Notes under the pieces: generated by a model
The model's database searches: none
What the model was told of the DNA's origin: nothing
What the model saw: the letters and a program-made list of their open reading frames with translations, nothing else
Position numbers and translations under genes: made by a program
Source of the DNA: UBA10210 sp964408425
GTDB taxonomy: Archaea > Micrarchaeota > Micrarchaeia > Norongarragalinales > Norongarragalinaceae
DNA length: 25,615 nucleotides
NCBI GenBank assembly: GCA_964408425.1
Contig: CAYOZI010000012.1
Location: forward strand, 1 to 25,615
Direction of reading: 5' to 3'
Shown: piece by piece, positions 21,844 through 25,615 of the stretch
Position numbering within the stretch: the stretch's first letter is position 1
Layout of the letters: each line of letters begins with the position of its first letter

Positions 21844-22353
21844 TCATTCCGCCTGGAATTTCACGCCATAATTCTTCTCCAGGAACGCCCTGGCTTCGGG
21901 CTTGGAAACCCGTTGTTTTCTCGGGAGTTTCCGGGAAGCGATCCTTCGGTTGGCAACCCGGTGCCCTTTTTTCCTGAGTGAAATGCAAACGTCGAATCCC
22001 ATCATCCCGATTTTCGGGTCGTACTTCAATCCCGGAAAATCTATGTATTCCTTTATTCCGAAGGCCACGTTTCCGTAGTCGTCGAAGCTCTTTTCGGAAA
22101 TGTGCTGTTCAACCGATTTCAACGCCTTTTCCAAAACCTCGCTCGCGCCTTTCCCGCGGAGCGTCACCTTCGCCCCGATAACGTCTCCCTGCCTTATTTT
22201 GAACTCGGGCTGCCTAGAGCGGGCGGTGGTCGAAGCGGGCTTCCTTCCGGAAACCATTTCCAACAGTTTCCTGGCCATTTCTAACGCAGTTCCCCCCTCC
22301 CCGACGCCGATATTCAGCGTTATTTTTTCCAGAAACACTTGGTTTAGAGCCAT
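21844..22353 (-). CDS. rpl5: Ribosomal protein uL5
   Basis: A 169-aa 5S rRNA-binding protein. It starts MALNQVFLEKITLNIGVGEGG (1-21), continues with the RKPASTTARSRQPEFKIRQGDVIGAKVTLRGKGASEVLEKALKSVEQ core (37-83), and has the IDFPGLKYDPKIGMMGFDVCISLRKKGHRVANRR block (103-136). I start at ATG 22353, the normal uL5 beginning; the frame is open further upstream inside eS4 but that part reads as basic shadow sequence. It follows eS4 by 20 bases with GGTG upstream. uS14 follows 21 bases later. Confidence 0.96.
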   Translation of the reverse strand: MALNQVFLEKITLNIGVGEGGTALEMARKLLEMVSGRKPASTTARSRQPEFKIRQGDVIGAKVTLRGKGASEVLEKALKSVEQHISEKSFDDYGNVAFGIKEYIDFPGLKYDPKIGMMGFDVCISLRKKGHRVANRRIASRKLPRKQRVSKPEARAFLEKNYGVKFQAE

Positions 22354-22373
22354 ACAACAAACACCAAAATTAT

Positions 22374-23084
22374 TTACCCTTTGAAGTCCTCGTCTACCAC
22401 GATCAAATAATCTTTGAGCGTGATCAATTCCTTCCCGCCTGCGGAAAGCTTCGCGTCTGCGGGCTTTGATCCTTCTCTCGAAAGGATTTCCTCTAGCGTG
22501 GCGGTTTCCCCCGCGTGCCTTCCCTTGAAAACGACGCACAACGCACCCTTTTCCAGCTTCAGGAACCCTTTCAGCTCCTGCTTGGGAACGGAAACCAAAA
22601 TCGTGTCCCCGACCTTGAACCGATCCTCTTCCTTTTCGATGAGCATTACTCTCGAGTCGTGCAAGTTCAACTGCACTTTTCCCTTCTTGTTTATCGTCTT
22701 TCCATCAATCCTGCAGTACTTCACTCCCGTTTTGTCGGGCTTCAATTCCTGCAGGGCAAACTTGCCTTTGGAGACGGTAATGCGGTAGTATTTTCCGGCT
22801 TTGGGAATGGAAATGATGTCCATGAGCCCTACCGGCGTTCCAAGATCGTTGGCCTTGAGCCCGTCGATCAAAACCTCGCCTTGAATCAAAAGTTTCTTCG
22901 CCTGCCTGGCGTTTTCCGCCAAGCCCAGCTTGTCCCTCAACAGGAAAACCAGGGGAATTGATTCCGAGGAAGAATGCTTTCCCGGCATGGCTTTTTTCAT
23001 CCACATGCTTCCTTTTCGAGGAAGGCCGGAGGATACGGAAACGTTCTGCCTCTTCAAATGCCTTTGCTTGCCGTGACTTGCCAT
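22374..23084 (-). CDS. rps4e: Ribosomal protein eS4
   Basis: A 236-aa archaeal/eukaryotic protein unrelated in full length to bacterial uS4. It opens MASHGKQRHLKRQNVSVSSGLPRKGSMWMKKAMPGKHSSSESIPL (1-44), the family N-terminus. An S4 RNA-binding domain spans about residues 43-90 (ARQAKKLLIQGEVLIDG), a central beta domain follows, and a KOW-like segment lies near 178-200 (LEKGALCVVFKGRHAGETATLEEI). It stabilises the small-subunit body. It starts 13 bases after uL24 and precedes uL5, the conserved order uL24-eS4-uL5. Confidence 0.97.
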   Translation of the reverse strand: MASHGKQRHLKRQNVSVSSGLPRKGSMWMKKAMPGKHSSSESIPLVFLLRDKLGLAENARQAKKLLIQGEVLIDGLKANDLGTPVGLMDIISIPKAGKYYRITVSKGKFALQELKPDKTGVKYCRIDGKTINKKGKVQLNLHDSRVMLIEKEEDRFKVGDTILVSVPKQELKGFLKLEKGALCVVFKGRHAGETATLEEILSREGSKPADAKLSAGGKELITLKDYLIVVDEDFKG

Positions 23085-23097
23085 TTTCCATTACCAT

Positions 23098-23496
23098 TCA
23101 GTTCTTGACTTCTTTCTTCTCGACCGCCGCCTTGGCTGTTTTCTTTTGCTTTATTTTGGCCTTTCTTTCGACCAATTGAGTGATAACGACGTTCGAAGGC
23201 TCGATCGGCGCCAGAACCTCCCTTCCGCCCTGCTTTCTCATCAGTATGCCCTCTACGAATATCTTCAGCGAATCCAGATTCACTCTCGTCACGAGCCCTT
23301 CCTTTTTCTTGAATTTTCCGCGCAATACGGAAATCTTATCCCCCTTCCTTACGGGCATGGAGCGTTTTTTCATTTTTTTCCGCAGTTCCTTGCCCAAATG
23401 GGCTGAGACGAGCTTTTGCTTCAAGTGCAATGCGGTATGGTAAAGCGCCTTCCTCTTCTTGCGGGGTTGGGAAGAAACGCGTTTCTCAAATTTCAT
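23098..23496 (-). CDS. rpl24: Ribosomal protein uL24
   Basis: A 132-aa protein with the archaeal N-terminal extension (SSQPRKKRKALYHTALHLKQKLVSAHLGKELRKK, 8-41) and the KOW domain at about 48-76 (PVRKGDKISVLRGKFKKKEGLVTRVNLDSLKIFVEG). The C-terminus is a Lys/Ala-rich tail (IKQKKTAKAAVEKKEVKN) a little longer than usual. It sits near the polypeptide exit tunnel. Start ATG 23496 is preceded by GGGTG eight bases away. It follows uL14 by 22 bases. Confidence 0.95.
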   Translation of the reverse strand: MKFEKRVSSQPRKKRKALYHTALHLKQKLVSAHLGKELRKKMKKRSMPVRKGDKISVLRGKFKKKEGLVTRVNLDSLKIFVEGILMRKQGGREVLAPIEPSNVVITQLVERKAKIKQKKTAKAAVEKKEVKN

Positions 23497-23518
23497 TTGT
23501 CATGCACCCAATCGAAAC

Positions 23519-23920
23519 TCAAACCACTATCGACGCGATTGCGACTACTTTCGGGAAAGCCTCTGCGATTTCCCTCGCGACGGCTCCCTTGATTTCCGTT
23601 CCTTTCGGCAAATTCTGGTCGTCAATCAAAACGCAAGCGTTGTCCTCGAACCTTATCCTCTGCTTCCCCCGCCTGAATTCCTTTTTCTGGCGGACGATGA
23701 CCGCCTTTTCCTTTTTCTTGAGCATTTCCAGCTTGGAAGCTTTCTTCACTGAAACGGTGACGATCCCGCCCACTCCCACGCTCGGATAACGCCTTAGCCT
23801 CGTTCCTGCACCGGCAACCCCGATTATTTCCACGAGTTTGGCGCCGCTGTTGTCGTCGCAAACCATTTGGCTTCCGATCGTCAGAGCATGACCGACTTTG
23901 GCAGGCAAACCGAGAACCAT
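23519..23920 (-). CDS. rpl14: Ribosomal protein uL14
   Basis: A 133-aa beta-barrel protein of the subunit interface. The match covers the whole length: GLPAKVGHALTIGSQMVCDDNSGAKLVEIIGVAG (4-37), then RRYPSVGVGGIVTVSVKKASKLEMLKKKEKAVIVRQKKEFRR and a RFEDNACVLIDDQNLPKGTEIKGAVAREIAEAFPKVVAIASIVV ending, all typical of archaeal uL14. Start ATG 23920 has GTGA six A residues upstream. It follows uS17 by 11 bases. Confidence 0.97.
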   Translation of the reverse strand: MVLGLPAKVGHALTIGSQMVCDDNSGAKLVEIIGVAGAGTRLRRYPSVGVGGIVTVSVKKASKLEMLKKKEKAVIVRQKKEFRRGKQRIRFEDNACVLIDDQNLPKGTEIKGAVAREIAEAFPKVVAIASIVV

Positions 23921-23931
23921 TTTTTTTCACT

Positions 23932-24225
23932 TTACGCTTTTATTTTCTTGATGAAAACGTGGCTTTTAGTCTTGGAAATCTTCCTGCACTCGCCGACTTC
24001 GATGAAGTCCCCTTCCTTGACGGTCTGGCAGGGAGGAATGTGAACGTGAATCTTGCTCTTCTTTTTTACAAAACGCTCGAACTTGGCCATCGGGTTTACG
24101 AAAGGAATTTCAATGACGGCCGTGTATTTCGCCTTCGCGCTTACGACTACGCCTCTCCTAACCGCCCCCCTGGTGCGCAGGTTGCCGTGAAACGGGCAGT
24201 TCTTGTCCTTGCATTCTCCAGCCAT
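23932..24225 (-). CDS. rps17: Ribosomal protein uS17
   Basis: A 97-aa OB-fold protein that binds 16S rRNA in the small-subunit body. The archaeal N-terminal pattern CKDKNCPFHGNLRTRGAVRRGVVVSAKAKYTAVIEI is followed by HVHIPPCQTVKEGDFIEVGECRKISKTKSHVFIKK, the family signature in which I-x-V-G-E-x-R/K-x-I-S-K-T-K-S is conserved. I chose ATG 24225 (MAGEC) as the start; ATG 24231 (MKMAGEC) and TTG 24234 are equally possible in frame and change only a few residues. It follows the Rpp29 gene by about 25 bases. Confidence 0.95.
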   Translation of the reverse strand: MAGECKDKNCPFHGNLRTRGAVRRGVVVSAKAKYTAVIEIPFVNPMAKFERFVKKKSKIHVHIPPCQTVKEGDFIEVGECRKISKTKSHVFIKKIKA

Positions 24226-24250
24226 TTTCATCAAAACCTTTTTTTAAAAC

Positions 24251-24595
24251 CTAATTTTTAGAAACCGCATGCGCGATCCTGGCTATCTTTTTCGTCCTGT
24301 CTTCCGGACGCGCTACGAGCAAAAACCCTTCCGCTTTCACGCCCGACTCCGGGAAAAGGAAAACGCAATCCTTCTTCGACACGCTTTTTTTCCCTTTAGG
24401 CGTTTGCAAGACGAGAGTGTTCCTCGTTTCGTCAACGATTTTTCCTTCCAAGCCTTGAAAGTCTTTGCCGCTGCTTTTTTCAACCCTCGCCTTCAATCCG
24501 ATCAGTTCCCCAGCGAGGAACTCCCAATCGGATTGGGACAGCGAAGTCCAGCGCTTTCGACTCAAAGCGGGAGTAAAATCTTTCGAGCTTTTCAT
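24251..24595 (-). CDS. rnp1: RNase P protein component 1 (Rpp29/Pop4 homologue)
   Basis: A 114-aa protein with the Sm-like barrel of archaeal Rpp29 at about residues 30-105: LIGLKARVEKS, then GLEGKIVDETRNTLVLQTPKGKKSVSKKDCVFLF (48-81), then RPEDR (96-100). It helps the RNase P RNA process tRNA 5' ends. In archaea it regularly lies between aIF1 and uS17, as here. The N-terminal 25 residues are basic/hydrophilic. ATG 24595 has no ribosome binding site; a TATA-like GCATATAG lies about 30 bases upstream (24623-24630), suggesting a separate short-leader transcript. Confidence 0.93.
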   Translation of the reverse strand: MKSSKDFTPALSRKRWTSLSQSDWEFLAGELIGLKARVEKSSGKDFQGLEGKIVDETRNTLVLQTPKGKKSVSKKDCVFLFPESGVKAEGFLLVARPEDRTKKIARIAHAVSKN

Positions 24596-24622
24596 AAACT
24601 GAATTCCAAAACCCGAGAGAAA

Positions 24623-24630
24623 CTATATGC
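24623..24630 (-). promoter_or_regulatory. Possible TATA box before the Rpp29 gene
   Basis: The minus strand reads GCATATAG about 30 bases before the Rpp29 ATG, in the 70-base gap after aIF1. A small TGCCC/GGGCA stem (24628-24641) overlaps it. Confidence 0.3.
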
Positions 24631-24665
24631 CCTCCCGGGCAATAAAAACCCTTTGTTAGAAGAAC

Positions 24666-24989
24666 CTAATACCTTGCGGTTTTGATCACGTTCTTGGGAT
24701 AGCCGAATTTTATCAGAAACTCGACGACTTTTCCGATGTGGTCCCCCTGGAGGATCACGAACCCTTTTTTCACGGTCCCGCCGCAGGCGAGCTTGTGCTT
24801 CAATTCCTTCGCCACCCCGTGCAGTTCGCTTTCCTGCAGCCCTTCGACGACCGTAACGAGTTTCTTGAACCGTTTTTGGGTAGTGAATACTTTCAGCTCG
24901 GTTTTAGTCTGCTTTTCGATTTCCTCGAAAACGCCCAGTTCCTTGGGCAATCCGGTCAACGGGTCTATTTCGGAAACGATTGCAACCAC
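24666..24989 (-). CDS. Translation initiation factor aIF1 (SUI1 family)
   Basis: A 107-aa SUI1-domain protein, positioning the initiator tRNA in start-codon choice. The core is ELKVFTTQKRFKKLVTVVEGL (31-51), then KELKHKLACGGTVKKGFVILQGDHIGKVVEFLIKFGYPKNVI, the SUI1 signature. Many archaeal aIF1 proteins carry a Cys-rich zinc knuckle near GLPKELCVC; here the equivalent reads DPLTGLPKELGVFEEI with no Cys at those places. Start GTG 24989 follows AAGGA/GAGGA sites. The gene lies 14 bases after uL29 and before Rpp29, the conserved archaeal order. Confidence 0.94.
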   Translation of the reverse strand: MVAIVSEIDPLTGLPKELGVFEEIEKQTKTELKVFTTQKRFKKLVTVVEGLQESELHGVAKELKHKLACGGTVKKGFVILQGDHIGKVVEFLIKFGYPKNVIKTARY

Positions 24990-25003
24990 TCTTCCTTATC
25001 CTC

Positions 25004-25210
25004 TTAGACTTTCTCCCCTTTTTGGCTTAAAAAAGTGAGTATTCTCGCCCTGAGCCGTTTCGACTGGCGGAGGCGTCCTGAATTCGAAGGGCGGCCCGAT
25101 GATTTGGCCGAAGCCCTTTCGGCGATGATGGTTTGCTCCGTCTCCTCGAGCTTCTTCTTCAGCTCGGAAACATTCATCGCCTTCAAATCCCTTTTTCGAA
25201 CAATCGCCAT
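25004..25210 (-). CDS. rpl29: Ribosomal protein uL29
   Basis: A 68-aa protein made of two helices, matching uL29: MAIVRKRDLKAMNVSELKKKLEETEQTIIAERASAKSSGRPSNSGRLRQSKRLRARILTFL, with the conserved L-K-x-x-S/N-x-x-E-L and R-x-x-I-A/L-R-x-x-T elements. It sits at the tunnel exit. Start ATG 25210 is preceded by a GGGGTAATG site. It lies 21 bases after rps3, the conserved order uS3-uL29-aIF1-Rpp29. Confidence 0.94.
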   Translation of the reverse strand: MAIVRKRDLKAMNVSELKKKLEETEQTIIAERASAKSSGRPSNSGRLRQSKRLRARILTFLSQKGEKV

Positions 25211-25231
25211 TTTTCATTACCCCTAAAAAAA

Positions 25232-25615
25232 TTATTTCCCTTCGTCCGCATTTTCTTCGCCGGACTCTGCATCCAAAACATCTTCAGCCCCTTCGCCAGC
25301 GCCTTCAACTGCGGCGGTTTCAGCCTTCTTTTTCGAAACCCTCTTTTTCTTTTCAGGTTTAGCGGTTTCTTCCTTCACTGGTTCGGCAACAAACGCAGCC
25401 GGTATCTCCACGGGAGGAACAGTCGCAACAGCTTCTGCAACTGCGGCTGCAGCAACCTCGGCGGCCGCAATCGCGGCTGCCTTTCCTTTTTTTACCTTAG
25501 TATCGTGAAAAACGGTTCCCGGAGGAACGATTCTTACGGTTATCCCTACAGCTCCCGCGCTCATGCGGGCGATGTAAGTTCCCACTCGCACGAGTTTCAT
25601 CGAGTCCCCGCTTTT
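25232..25615 (-). CDS. rps3: Ribosomal protein uS3, C-terminal part (5' end beyond window)
   Basis: The frame is open to the right edge, so the N-terminus and KH domain lie outside. What is present (127 residues) starts KSGDSMKLVRVGTYIARMSAGAVGITVRIVPPGTVFHDT, the C-terminal half of the archaeal uS3 globular region, and continues as an Ala/Val-rich then Lys/Glu-rich tail ending in a strongly acidic stretch (ESGEENADEGK). Such low-complexity tails are common in archaeal uS3. It is the first visible gene of the ribosomal run and is followed by uL29 after 21 bases. Confidence 0.93.
   Translation of the reverse strand, partial: KSGDSMKLVRVGTYIARMSAGAVGITVRIVPPGTVFHDTKVKKGKAAAIAAAEVAAAAVAEAVATVPPVEIPAAFVAEPVKEETAKPEKKKRVSKKKAETAAVEGAGEGAEDVLDAESGEENADEGK

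Noticed and set aside
22354..22539. N-terminal extension of uL5
   Set aside because: The frame is open upstream, but the extra 62 residues lie inside eS4, are Arg-rich shadow sequence, and are not part of uL5.
24623..24641. Small hairpin after aIF1 as a terminator
   Set aside because: Five-base stem without a T-run downstream on the minus strand.

Overview
The window is a gene-dense stretch of an archaeal chromosome. The evidence is the archaeal order of the ribosomal super-operon, archaeal or eukaryotic-type proteins (eL19, eL30, eL32, eS4, aIF1, Rpp29, EF-1A, EF-2), TATA-type promoters, and a recurring GGTGA-like ribosome binding site just before ATG. Small intergenic gaps, short versions of several proteins and the SecY/NusA style are compatible with a DPANN-type archaeon such as Diapherotrites or Micrarchaeota, but that placement is only a guess. 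Almost everything is on the minus strand; the only plus-strand genes are an agmatinase-like gene and a peroxiredoxin.

Read in the direction of transcription (right to left), the window starts inside rps3. It continues as one long run: uL29, aIF1, RNase P Rpp29, uS17, uL14, uL24, eS4, uL5, uS14 (51 aa), uS8, uL6, eL32, eL19, uL18, uS5, uL30, uL15 and SecY. After a 206-base gap that holds a TATA-like box and three tandem hairpins comes the str-type run: eL30, NusA, uS12, uS7 and EF-2. EF-2 is interrupted by a 522-residue intein with a LAGLIDADG endonuclease, placed inside the GTP-binding P-loop. The EF-1A and uS10 genes that would normally follow are separated from EF-2 by the two plus-strand genes. 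A hairpin with a T-run after EF-1A may end that transcript before uS10.

Downstream of uS10 lie an EamA-type permease, a P-loop nucleotide kinase overlapping a dCMP deaminase, a 63-aa two-helix membrane protein, and a UbiB/ABC1-family atypical kinase. The left end looks like an accessory module: an HTH-MNT nucleotidyltransferase, a HEPN protein, a bacterio-opsin-activator-type HTH_10 regulator, and a large unrecognised membrane protein that runs off the window (positions 1-1608, open for 536 codons). A perfect 8-bp dyad sits directly upstream of the TATA box of this module and is a good operator candidate.

No tRNA, rRNA, CRISPR array or insertion sequence was seen. The least ordinary signals are the P-loop intein of EF-2, the MNT-HEPN-HTH_10-membrane protein cluster with its dyad, and the hairpin-rich leader before eL30. 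I saw no clear evidence of a wholly new system.
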